NCBI GenBank assembly: GCA_038380435.1
Contig: JAWZYU010000020.1
Coordinates: forward strand, 47,710,307-47,774,306
Reading direction: 5' to 3'
Origin: Ryuthela nishihirai
Lineage: Eukaryota > Arthropoda > Arachnida > Araneae > Heptathelidae
Length of the DNA stretch: 64,000 bases
In this document: positions 54,893 through 64,000 of the stretch, piece by piece
Layout: every line of letters starts with the position of its first letter
Numbering within the stretch: the first letter of the stretch is position 1
Position numbers and translations under genes: made by a program
Notes under the pieces: generated by a model
Told to the model about the DNA's origin: nothing
Database searches by the model: none
The model's input: the letters and a program-made list of their open reading frames with translations, nothing else

Positions 54893-55541
54893 GAATATTG
54901 AACAATGAAAATGTCAATCTTAAGAAATTATTCAAAATTGGCGAATACTAAAAGATTGATTTGCACAAACTTCTAAAATATACACTTTTTTTAAAAAAAT
55001 TAAATCGTTTGAAAGAAAAATATCTATTGTCTTATGTCTGAGATCAATTCTTTTGACTCGCATTGCTATTTTTTAATATTCCAACTTCCATAACTCATTA
55101 AATACTGAATGAATATTATTGAAAATCGAGATACTAATGTATTTGATTGAGATCTTCATTTGCGATCACATTTTTGCGACGTTAGCTTTCCATTGACATA
55201 ACATAGGGTTGTTCTTTAATTTATTCCCCGCCCTGCCCACGGTCGGTAGGGGACACCGATGGGCTTGAAAAGGCCGCCGTCCGTCGGATGGGACGTTAAG
55301 CCGTGGCCCCGTGTGCGGGAGAGCCATACCCTGTGCACGTTAAAGAACACGCTGGATGGCCTTGACGGGAGGCTACCATCTGTCTCCCAACAGCTGTTCC
55401 AGTGGGTCCCCTCCCCCAACCTTCTCTGAGACTTCGGGGTCCATATGACCTGGCCATTTAGCCCATGGTGTGCAAAAAAGTGCCGCTCAGAGGTAAAACA
55501 ACCCAACCCAAAGTTCTTTAATTTATGGAAACCAGTGTATA
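54893..55541. mobile_element. Tc1/mariner-type MITE, partial, split by SINE-A
   Basis: The right TIR TTTAATTTATGGAAACCAGTG plus TA (55519-55541) matches the ends of the 806-bp element at 58758. 54960-55200 matches its interior in reverse (CGATACTAATGTATTTGATT, TTGAAAATCGAGATA). The left end was not located. Confidence 0.75.
55225..55512 (+). repeat. SINE-A, 5'-truncated, 14-bp TSD
   Basis: Begins TCCCCGCCCTGCCCACGG, lacking the whole tRNA-like head, ends GGTAAAACAACCCAACCC. Flanks GTTCTTTAATTTAT at 55211-55224 and 55513-55526 are identical. The target is the TIR of the mariner-type MITE. Confidence 0.95.
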
Positions 55542-56160
55542 ATGTAATGAGTTTGTGAATGTGTATAATAGGTGATAATGTTTACATTGTAATTGTTTAT
55601 AGTGTGTCATATATTACATTTTATAGTGTGTGAGTTATAGTATAATATGTGTGATATAGTTTATTTTATAGTGTGTCATGTAATATTTGTGAGCTTAGTG
55701 TGTGATATACCATTTCTGCGGCACTTATAGTGTGTGATATACCGTGTGATGTGTTTAGTGTGGATATAACATGTGATGTATAGAGTCTGAGATATAGCCT
55801 GCAAATTATATAGTGTGTCTGTCTTTGAACTACAGTTTACGCAGTCACATTTGTATCTAAACGTTTCATAAAAGGGTAAAATATGGTGAAAACCGTATAG
55901 CTACTTTTGAGAAAAATTGTCTATGGTAAGAATACTTTATTATTTCTTCACAACGCTCTATTGCAAGAACCCTTATTACTGTCTCTAAAAACTCTGGGTC
56001 AAACCTCCTTAATTATTGTTTGACAATACCCTACGGTGAAAAACTTAATTATTCAATCCCAACACTCAATGGTAAAACTCTTTGATTATTGCCTCTAAAC
56101 ACTCTATGGAAAAAAAAACTTTTAATCATTGCCTTACAAACTTCATATTCTCAGGAACAC
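55542..56160 (+). repeat. Degenerate simple and ~50-bp repeats
   Basis: 55555-55820 is built from TAGTGTGTGATATA-like words. 55915-56150 is a degenerate ~50-bp repeat (TTATTGCCTC..AACACTCTATGG). No coding content. Confidence 0.65.
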
Positions 56161-57479
56161 AGTTTGGATAGAAGTAAACTTAAACCAAAAAATTTCAACT
56201 GGGATAGAGAGAACTATTTGGGTGTTAGAAGCCGAGACAGGCAGACGGCATTGCACAAATTAGTTTTCCGCCCTTGAGGATCTCCGAAACGTAGTCTTAA
56301 TCAGAAATCTAAAGATCTTTTGTTTTTTCCTACGACGCCAGTTTCTCTTTCGTATGGAAAACCAAAAAGAATTAAACACTAATCTATGACTCCCTAATTT
56401 GAACTACTAAACATCTCAGTTATTTAACGAGAGACAAACGAAGCCCTTAAAAATCACTTTTTAATGACAACCTCTCTTGTCTGGTGAAGAAGAGGTAGCA
56501 ATGTTTCGAAACTCTGCGATGGCAAGGTTTGGGATCTTGAGTGACATGCTAGAAAAGAAGATCACTAACGTAGAGGAATAAGTATTCGAAGTCCTCGAAA
56601 GAAAGCCTGCGCAGTGAGGGGGAAGCAGCGCGAAGAATGGAATGTTTTATTCATCTCCTTGGACACACTCTGCCGGATGGTGTTTGCTGGCATCCCACCT
56701 GGAGGATTCTCACTGCGATACACGTCCATCCACTCTCAGGCCAGTCTCTGTTGTGGGGCGGGGAAGAAGATTCTGCCTGTTCTTTCCTCATTCCAGCTTT
56801 TTTCTTTTCATCATCTCAAAGTGTCAGCAAAAGGCATTATTTGGCTTTTATATATTTATACGTTAGATTTCTGCCAGTTAATATATTATCTTTAGACATT
56901 ATAGACAGGAATTTTGAGCGCATTGAGGAAAAGACTACTTTTCTGTCAATTTTGTTTGGAACCTTTTCTTATGGGAAATGTCGTAATCTTAATGGCTGAA
57001 GGTTTGCATTATTCGTGAAGTTTTTTCAAAAATAAATAATAGCTTGTAGGCGTCAGAAGTTACATTTGAAAGAAGGAAGGGGAGAGATATTTTGAGAGAT
57101 AGAGGTGAAATATGGAGGTTAGACAGAGGGTTATGCTATTTGCAGGAAATGATGGAAATATTTTTTTACGTATTTTAGGGTGTAGGGTGGAGGTTTATAG
57201 AGGTGATGCCCCCCCATTTTCTCACCAGTTAGAGCCAATATAATAGTTTACAAATGACATGGTTATTAAGGTCTAGATTTTCGAATATTATGTATTCTTT
57301 TTCGAATCGAAAACAAAGTTTAGTTCTGTAGGATCCGTTGAAAAGGAACAGCTCGTTTCCAAAAAACTTTTATTGTTTTTTCCTAACTTGGCTCCTTTAC
57401 CGGTGGAAATTAAAACTAACGGAAGATTCCGAAAATATGAATAGTAATACTTCATGATCTGTAAATGGTAGCTAGGTAG
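56161..57479. other. No gene supported; GC-richer open patch
   Basis: 56614-56999 is open in all three plus frames over 56640-56860, in less AT-rich DNA. None of the translations contains a motif I recognise, so I do not call a gene. Confidence 0.35.
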
Positions 57480-58140
57480 TCACTGGAAGGAGGCCTATGC
57501 ACCAGTCCCTTGTGATGATGCATAGAACCGGTCAGGACTAGTACCTAATGTGCGACCCTGCTTTCTCGTAGTGCAGGCCGTTAGTACCTTTCAAAAGAGA
57601 TACTCTCTTGTGGAAGTGAACGGAAGAAGAGGGCTGTCAGATTAATGTGGCCTACTAATCTGGACAACTATGGCTATTTTTTTTTCTACCCTGCTGAGGA
57701 GTGGTCAACCACACAGGGTCCTGGTGCTGACCATGTATACCAACCTGAACGGAATTATGGCCCTGAGCTTGATTATGGATCCTGAATTTGCTGCACTGGT
57801 GGGCTTCTGTGGAGGGAAAATCTTCCGCTGTGTTTTCTGTTTGTTTGTCGGTTGAAAGCCCCAAGTGAATAGATTCACTGGATATGTTTTATCAGCTGGT
57901 GGATAACCCTGAGCAGAGGCCATTGCAGGCACCTGAAGTCTTGTTTCTACTGGCTTCGTCAAATTCTACATTGGAGGAAGTCTTCCAGTGTAGAAGACTT
58001 CAGTCTTTAAGTGGTGGGGGAATGGGTCATTGCCCCATGCCTGCGATTAGGGGGCTGTTTGATATTGTCGGCATTCCCTCTCTCAATAACATAGTTTCTT
58101 TAAACATCCCACTAATCATTTTCTCTCCATAGATAGTTGG
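57480..58140 (+). mobile_element. RTE-like LINE 5' region
   Basis: 57845-58140 matches the 5' region of the minus-strand copy at 34529-34170 (TATCAGCTGGTGGATAA, TTGCCCCATGCCTGCGAT, CATTTTCTCTC). Sequence from about 57480 to 57845 is likely also 5' UTR but has no second copy here to confirm it. Confidence 0.65.
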
Positions 58141-58757
58141 AATGTGAGGACTCTGCACAGAGTTTATTCTCTTGATGTCCTCACACAAGAATTCCACCGT
58201 TATAATTTAGGTATTCTCAGCTTACAAGAGACAGGTTGGACAGATAAAGCTCAGATTCTTAAAAATAATCTTAAATTTCTCTTTTCAGGGAGGGAAGATG
58301 ACAAGCATCTCCGAGGCGTAGGTCTGCTTCTCAGCAGACACGCTAGAGATGCTCTTCTAGGATATGAGTGCATTAATGAAAGTTTCTTACAGCAAACTTT
58401 CAGACAAGCATTAAAGTGTTGAAGGTTATCTGCTGTTATGCTCCCACTGAGGATGCCGATGATGATGAGAAAGATAGGTTTTACGGACAATTTCAGGATA
58501 TTTTGAATTCTGTCAAGAAAGGAGATATTACCCTTGTTCTAGGTGACGTCAATGACAAAGTAGGTATTGACTCTGACCTTTGGGAAGGGGTAATAGGCAT
58601 TCTTGGTATTGGTAACTGCAATGGCAATAGGCAGTGTCTCCTACAAGTAAGTAAACTTAATGGTTTCAGAATAACAACACTTATTACAAACACCTTGGCA
58701 TACTTAAGTACAAATGGGTTTCCCCTGATGAGTTGCATAAGAATATTATTGATTATA
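58141..58757 (+). pseudogene. RTE-like LINE endonuclease domain
   Basis: WNVRTLHRVYSLDVLTQEF and LSLQETGWTDK give endonuclease blocks with Asn and Glu. GREDDKHLRGVGLLLSRHAR, then in a new frame VICCYAPTEDADDDEKDRFY and TLVLGDVNDKVG (the YxPT and GDxN blocks). Frameshift at about 58416. Interrupted at 58757 within NIIDYT by the 806-bp MITE. Confidence 0.9.
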
Positions 58758-59563
58758 CACTGATTTCCATAAATTAAGGAAAATTCCTAATATTAAGTCA
58801 ACGGGAAGCTAATGTCAAAGCTCTATAACTTCTAAAATAAATTTTTTTGTTTTGAAAAATGTGATTGCAGATGAAGATCTCAATCAAATAAATCAATATG
58901 TCGATTTTCAACAATATTCGTTCAGTATTTAATGAGTTATGGAAGTTTGAATATTTAGCGATAACAATGCCAGCAACAAAAACTGACTTCAGTAGTTAAA
59001 ACTTAGTAATAAGTATTGTATCAAAGTGTTTAATAAAATAAGTTTGTATTTTAAAACTTTGTGTAAAGAATTCTTTCACTATTCTTAAGTTTTGTATAAG
59101 TTTCTTAAGACTGGCTTTGCTGCTGTTGTTAAATATTCAAACTTCCATCATTTTCATTAAATACTGAACGAATATTGTTGAAAATCGAGATATTGATTTA
59201 TTTGATTTAGATCTTTATCTGCAATCAGATTTTTCAAAACCAAAAAACTTATTTTAGAAGATATAGAGCTTTGAAGTTAGTTTTGCTATTGACTAAGTTT
59301 TGCTATTGACTTAAATAGTCAATAGCAAAACTAACTTCAAAGCTCTATATCTTCTAAAATAAGTTTTTTGGTTTTGAAAAATCTGATTGCAGATAAAGAT
59401 CTAAATCAAATAAATCAATATCTCGATTTTCAACAATATTCGTTCAGTATTTAATGAAAATGATGGAAGTTTGAATAGGGATTTTCCTTAATAGGGAAAC
59501 TATTTAAAAGAAAATAGGGAATTTTCTTTTAAATAGGGATTTTCCTTAATTTATGGAAACTAG
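58758..59563. mobile_element. 806-bp Tc1/mariner-type MITE with palindromic core
   Basis: TIRs: CACTGATTTCCATAAATTAAG at 58758, CTAGTTTCCATAAATTAAGG in reverse complement from 59563. TA on each side (58756-58757, 59564-59565). Removing it and one TA restores the LINE reading DYTLINSKWASS. Core: a ~165-bp-arm inverted repeat (about 59136-59460, centre about 59300), with a third diverged copy of the arm at 58800-58950. Confidence 0.92.
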
Positions 59564-59565
59564 TA

Positions 59566-60843
59566 CATTAATTAACAGCAAATGGGCAAGTTCTGTTAGG
59601 AATACCAGGTCATAAGGGGAGCTGAAATTCGATCTGACCATTACCTATTAAAAGTGTCTTGCAATTAAACTCAAGAAGTGTTGTGATAAAATAAATAAAT
59701 ACCCCCTCAAGCAACTGCTTGCCACAGAGGTCTGACAGGAGCCTGTCAGTTTATATGCCACAGTAGGAGATATGAGAAGATGGCAGGACCTCAGCAGAAA
59801 AACGACACATACATCCATGCCTTACCCGGGGCTCGAACCCAGGTCCCTTAAGTCAGTAGCCAAGCGCGCTAACCACTCGGCCATGGGACGGCTAAAGTGT
59901 TGTGATAAGGTTAAAAAATTTATCTTTAATTCTGAAGCTCTGAAAGACCCAGTTATAGCTAAAGCTTACCGTTATAAGTTACTTAGTCGTTATGACAGTC
60001 GTGGTTTGCTTACTACTGATGTTAAGGAAGAATAGGACCGTTTTAAACAGGCTTTTCTTGAAAAAAAAAACTCTTTTAGGAAAAAAGGAGCAAAGGAGCC
60101 AAAATTATTTGAATGATAAGGCACTTGAGTTTATTTCAGAAAGAAAGAACTGCAGTAATGTATTTAATCAATATCCTACTAGTCCTAATAGAAAGTATTA
60201 TAGAGAACTTAATAAACGTGTAAAGGATCAGTTAGCTGCTGATAAGAATCTTTGGCTTGATGGCTTGGCTGACAAAGCCGAGTCTGATTTGGCAGTTAGA
60301 CAGCACAACAGCAGAGAGCTGTACCAGGTAGTTAATGTTTTGTGTTGTAGAAAAAGGACAGGTATAAAGGGAGAATATAGAGTTATAGAAGGTGAGGAAT
60401 CTGTCATGGCTAGGTGGGCTGAGCATTTCAGTGATGTTCTAAACAATGTGGTCAATTCTACTCCCATTGTTTGTAATGATGATAGATGCATTACTGGCTT
60501 TAATGTTGGTTCCCCTATAACAGAATCTGAAGTTACTTTAGCTATTTCTAAACTTAAACTACATAAATCCCCAGGGGTAGATGAAATTACTACGGAAATG
60601 CTTAGAGCTGGGAATGTTTCGGTTACCACTTGGATGACTGAAATTTTGAATATTTTCTATGATAAAGGCATGGTTCATAAGGATTTTACCAAAGCTCTTA
60701 TTATCCCTATTTTCAAAAAAGGTGATCGCAGTTCTTGTGATAACTATAGGGGTATCAGCCTACTCTCTGTTCCAGGGAAAGTTCTTTCCATGATTGTACT
60801 TAATAGAATTAAGAATCTGGTTGATGGGCAATTGGGTGATTAA
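59566..60843 (+). pseudogene. RTE-like LINE: endonuclease end, linker, RT start
   Basis: 59566-59690: LINSKWASSVRNTRSYKGAE and SDHYLL (SDH endonuclease block). After the SINE-B, 59909-60035: KVKKFIFNSEALKDPVIAKA. 60100-60843: linker, then SPGVDEITTEMLRAG, IPIFKKGDRSSCDNYRGISL and LSVPGKVLSMIVLNRI (RT blocks 0 to 1). Stops at 60034 and 60841 and a frameshift near 60060. Confidence 0.92.
59690..59894 (-). repeat. SINE-B, full length, 14-bp TSD, inside LINE
   Basis: Reverse complement from GCCGTCCCATGGCCGAGTGG to the CAAGCAGTTGCTTGAGGGGG tail. Flanks AAGTGTTGTGATAA at 59676-59689 and 59895-59908 are identical. It lies in the LINE linker after the endonuclease. Confidence 0.95.
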
Positions 60844-62050
60844 CAATGTGGATTCAGAAGTGGTAGAGGATGTGGATCAGATATTTTACTCAGGTAGATT
60901 CTTGAGAAATGTTTAGAGCTTCAGAAACCTTTGGTTGCCAGCTTTGTTGATTTCGAAAAGGCTTTTGATTCTGTTGATCGTCATAATTTGTGGTTGATTG
61001 TGAGATCGTATGGCATACCTGATAAGTTAATTAACATATTGAAGGCTCTCTATAATAACTCTGAGTCATGTGTGAGAGTAGGTAAGGCTTGTAGCAATTG
61101 GTTTTGTCTCCTTTTCTTTTTAGTTTGGTTATTAATTATGTTATTCGAAATTCACTGCAAGGAAAAGATTTTGGCCTTAAATGGTCTGGAGATCTGAAAA
61201 TTTCTGATTTAGATTATTCAGATGATTTGGCCTTGTTGTCTAATGATGTTGATGAGATGAATTCTTCGTTAGGGCTGTTGATGAGACTGGTAATAGAGTT
61301 GGTTTGGTGATTAACAGAGATAAAACTAAATTGATGAGAATTGGTCATGCAATGGTGCTTCAGTCGCTTTAAATGGTTGCGCCCTGGAGGAAGTGTCTCA
61401 GTTTAATGGGAGTAATACTCAGTATCTAGAGTTAATCTCAGTATCTAGGGAGTTAGGTAAGAGATGCTGGTGATGTGCGGGCATGAGATTAACAGACGAA
61501 TAGGGATTGCTGCCGCGACTTTTAGGAATTTATGGAGAGTGTGGAGAAATAGGCGTATACACCTAAAGACTAAAATTAGACTGTATAATAGTTTGGTTCT
61601 CTCTAGGGTTAGTTATGGTAGTGAAACTTGGAAGCTTTGCAAACTAGATAAAGGGAAACTTGATACTTTTGATTCCAAATGCTTACGTAGTATCTTGGGT
61701 ATTGGATGGTTCAACTTTGTAAGTAAGGATGAGGTTAGGCAAAGGAGTCGGTAACCTCCTTTAAGCAGCATATTGTTCAGACAAATGATAGACTCCGTTT
61801 TTTGGGCATGTTGCTCGTATGGATAATTATAGATTAGCGAATACGGTTATGAACAGTGTGCCTAAAGGCCTCGAAAAGAGGAGGAAACGTAGAATGGGTG
61901 GGCTGACAATGTCAAACAGGAGCTTGTTAGAACTGGTGTGCAGTGGCCAGATGCAGTAGATGTAGCTCAGGACAGATATGCTTGGAGAACTAACTTGCAT
62001 GCTCTGGTTGGACCTCTGTAGCCCATGGCTGCTTGAGGATGATGATGATA
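60841..62050 (+). pseudogene. RTE-like LINE: RT palm, thumb, C-terminus, 3' end
   Basis: QCGFRSGRGCGSDI (RT 2), VASFVDFEKAFDSVDRHNLW (first catalytic Asp, about 60936), LKISDLDYSDDLALLSND (active-site box, YSDD, about 61197-61245), RNRRIHLKTKIRLYNSLVLS and CLRSILGIGWFNFVSKDEVR, then the GWADNVKQEL-like C-terminus (about 61900). 3' UTR ends GACCTCTGTAGCCCATGGCT and GCTTGAGGATGATGATGATA. Multiple frame breaks. Confidence 0.92.
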
Positions 62051-62494
62051 ATGAATACTTATTGTAAACCAAAAAGAAATTTTCATTTCTTTTAAAACAC
62101 GGAGGACAGAGAAAATGGCATATGTTGGTTTCTCATAAACATACAGCAGGGTATACAAGTTCAATTTATTATCATAGAAATTCTACATTAAAATCTATCA
62201 ACGTATAAACAACCCAAAAGCAGAAGCTTGACTAGGTTGTAGTACATATTACATTTGTACGATAAATGAATTAAAAATCATTTTTAAGAATGGAATAAGG
62301 AAATTATAAAAGACAATAATGATAATTAATTAACAGATGAAGTAATTAGTTAACGACTACAAAGATCACTATAACAGCAACACAAATTAACAAGGAACAT
62401 AATAAAAGGTAGCGTGTATAATGTAGCAGAGTTGGAAAAAAAACCCAATATATTTTGTTATCTAAGAACTCTAAACATATGTTCAAAATCACTT
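62051..62494. other. No gene seen
   Basis: AT-rich flank of the LINE. Confidence 0.4.
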
Positions 62495-62499
62495 ACAGC

Positions 62500-62846
62500 C
62501 AAGACACAATGACGCCGAGGACTCAGAGAAGGTTGGGGGAGAGGACCCACTGGACAGCTGTTAGGAGAAGGTTGGGGGAGAGGACCCACTGGACAGCTGT
62601 TAGGAGACAAATGATAGCCTCCCGTCAAGGCCATTCAGTGTGTTCTTTAACATGCACAAGGCATGGCTTTCCTGCACATAGGGCCCAGGGGACCTTCGCA
62701 AGCCCATCAGTGTCCACCTACTGACCGCGAGCAGGGCGGGGAGTTTTGCGGAGATAAATCTGAACGCTGGCTCAGCTAGGATTCGAACCTGAGAAATAGC
62801 AGATTGCGAGCCTGATGAGCTACCGACTGAACCATCCTTGCCCGAA
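62500..62846 (-). repeat. SINE-A, old, with internal duplication
   Basis: Head at 62846 (GGGCAAGGATGGTTCAGTCG in reverse complement), 3' end lost near 62500. A ~44-bp segment (GAAGGTTGGGGGAGAGGACC) is tandemly duplicated at 62526 and 62567. The CCGTCGGATGGGA region is deleted. Confidence 0.85.
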
Positions 62847-63048
62847 GATGTTACGAATGGAGAACGGAGTAGAAAGAAGTTTTATTCAAAATAGCGATTT
62901 ATTTAAAAATAGCAACCACCTATTCAGCCTATCGAGTTTATATTCTGCACTCTTCGTGCTACCCTTATACTTCTGCCAAAATTCAAGATTCCTAGCTCCT
63001 TTATGTGAAGAGTTACGGCCACCACAGACATTTTTTATTATTCTAGAT

Positions 63049-63381
63049 TAGGGGTTCTCAACATGGGGTACGCGCTAAAATATTTTGGGGTACGCCGTGA
63101 GAGCTCAAAAGTCGATTACCCAGTAAAATGTTTATAATTTTATAAGATTTGTTAAATTGTTTATGTCATTTTTTGTGTTTATCGATATATGTAATTTATG
63201 AATACAAAATTTAATATATTTATATATATGTGTGTTTTATTTTATTAACCTTTTTGCATAACTATAATTTTATCTATCTATACAAGGGGTTATATGTAGT
63301 AGGGATATACTATACAAGGGGCTATACTAGTACAACACATTTCCAAGGGGTACGTGAATCATAAAATGTTGAGAACCACTG
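63049..63381. mobile_element. 333-bp hAT-like MITE, perfect 8-bp TSD
   Basis: TAGGGGTTCTCAACATGGGG at 63049 and CAGTGGTTCTCAACATTTTA (reverse complement from 63381), bounded by TTCTAGAT at 63041-63048 and 63382-63389. Related to the larger element at 24820 (TTATGAATACAAAATTTAAT-like and TATCTATACAAGGGGT words). Confidence 0.93.
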
Positions 63382-63578
63382 TTCTAGATGTAAAACACTT
63401 GCCATAGATGCTCCTTAACGAGTTGTGGATTGATACATTTCCAGGCGTAGAAACTTGCTTTAATTGGCTTTCGTGGTTAAGCGTAATAAACCACTATTGG
63501 ACATGAAACACTTTGAAGGAGACTTGCCTCTCCATTCTTCATGTGAAATAGAGTATAGGTAGTAACCAGGAGGTCTTC

Positions 63579-63752
63579 AACGTTAAAGAACACTCTGGAT
63601 GGCATTGATGGGAAGCTTCCATCTGTCTGCTAACAGCTCTCCAGTGTGTCCCCTTCCCCCAGCACTTCTCTGAGCCTTCGGGGTTCTGTGATATGATCAT
63701 TTAGCCCATTGTGTGCAAAAAAAGTGCCTCTCAGAACTGAAACAACTCAAAT
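63579..63752 (+). repeat. SINE-A 3' half
   Basis: CGTTAAAGAACACTCTGGAT to GTGCCTCTCAGAACTGAAAC and AACTCAA; 5'-truncated, no tRNA-like head. Confidence 0.88.
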
Positions 63753-64000
63753 CTTCTTGTTTTTGGGAAATTGGAGAAAAGTTGATTGATAAAATGACGA
63801 CTTCGTGTCATTTTTCGTGCCAATCCCTCCAAAAAAGAAAGTATTTTAAAAGTAAAATTTAATGAAAGGTTTTATAAAATATTTCTCTCTAAAAAGGTTT
63901 TGGAAAAAATGTTGTGAACATTCTCTTCACACCTGATTTCAAATAGCGACACATAGTTTGAAAACATTGATCTTTGAACATCAAAAACGTTTTGATTAAG
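63753..64000. other. No gene seen
   Basis: AT-rich end of window. Confidence 0.4.

Noticed and set aside
56614..56999. Protein-coding gene, overlapping frames of 74-120 codons
   Set aside because: All three plus frames are open across the same GC-richer patch and none shows a known domain.
1..64000. A new multi-gene defence or biosynthetic system
   Set aside because: No cluster of intact genes exists; recognisable coding sequence is almost all decayed LINE or transposase remnants.

Overview
This is AT-rich animal nuclear DNA made almost entirely of transposable elements, old and young, with no gene I can confidently assign to the host. An arthropod is most likely. Spider is my best guess, from the type of tRNA-derived SINE and the mixture of RTE-like and RNase-H-bearing LINEs, Tc1/mariner, pogo/Tigger and hAT debris, but nothing here proves it. 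Most long open frames are read-through of SINEs (a recurring peptide with SERHFFAHHGLNGQ) or of minisatellites, not proteins. Family names such as SINE-A and SINE-B are used only in this answer.

Layout. 1-7.6 kb: a SINE-B, a pile of SINE-A copies (one inside another at 3585-4040), a pogo/Tigger relic (4322-4975), the 3' end of an RNase-H LINE with a TGAC tail (5034-5855), an RTE-like LINE 3' end (5873-6075) and a 565-bp TIR element with a 7-bp target duplication. 7.6-9.8 kb: an RNase-H LINE split by a SINE-A that sits between two ~177-bp direct repeats. 13-15.4 kb: a broken SINE-A, a ~1.05-kb TIR element and a 160-bp hAT-like MITE. 16.2-19.4 kb (minus): a decayed near-complete two-ORF LINE. 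22.7-25.7 kb: an inverted copy of the 1.05-kb element, a palindromic Tc1/mariner MITE and a hAT-like MITE with amplified termini. 26.4-31.8 kb: more SINE-A copies, a direct-repeat-flanked insert, an RT fragment and tRNA-like SINEs. 33.9-36.8 kb: two RTE-like LINE pieces joined head to tail through a long GGA tract, then a tandem array. 42.5-49.7 kb: a LINE 3' end and six SINE-A/SINE-B insertions, most with clean target duplications. 50-52 kb: a palindromic MITE inside another of its kind and a long minisatellite. 53.5-55.5 kb: a mariner-type transposase relic cut by a hAT-like MITE, then a Tc1/mariner fragment cut by SINE-A. 57.5-62 kb: a near-complete, decayed RTE-like LINE cut by an 806-bp MITE and a SINE-B. 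62.5-64 kb: SINE-A remnants around another hAT-like MITE.

How the pieces relate. The elements are a partly datable nest rather than a pathway. The most informative points are: the SINE-B 3' end resembles the 3' end of the RTE-like LINE in the same window, suggesting that LINE machinery mobilised it; three copies of one TIR family carry 7-bp target duplications; four unrelated-looking MITEs share NTCTAGAN targets; and one SINE-A lies between unusually long duplications. I saw no CRISPR array, operon, intact tRNA or rRNA.
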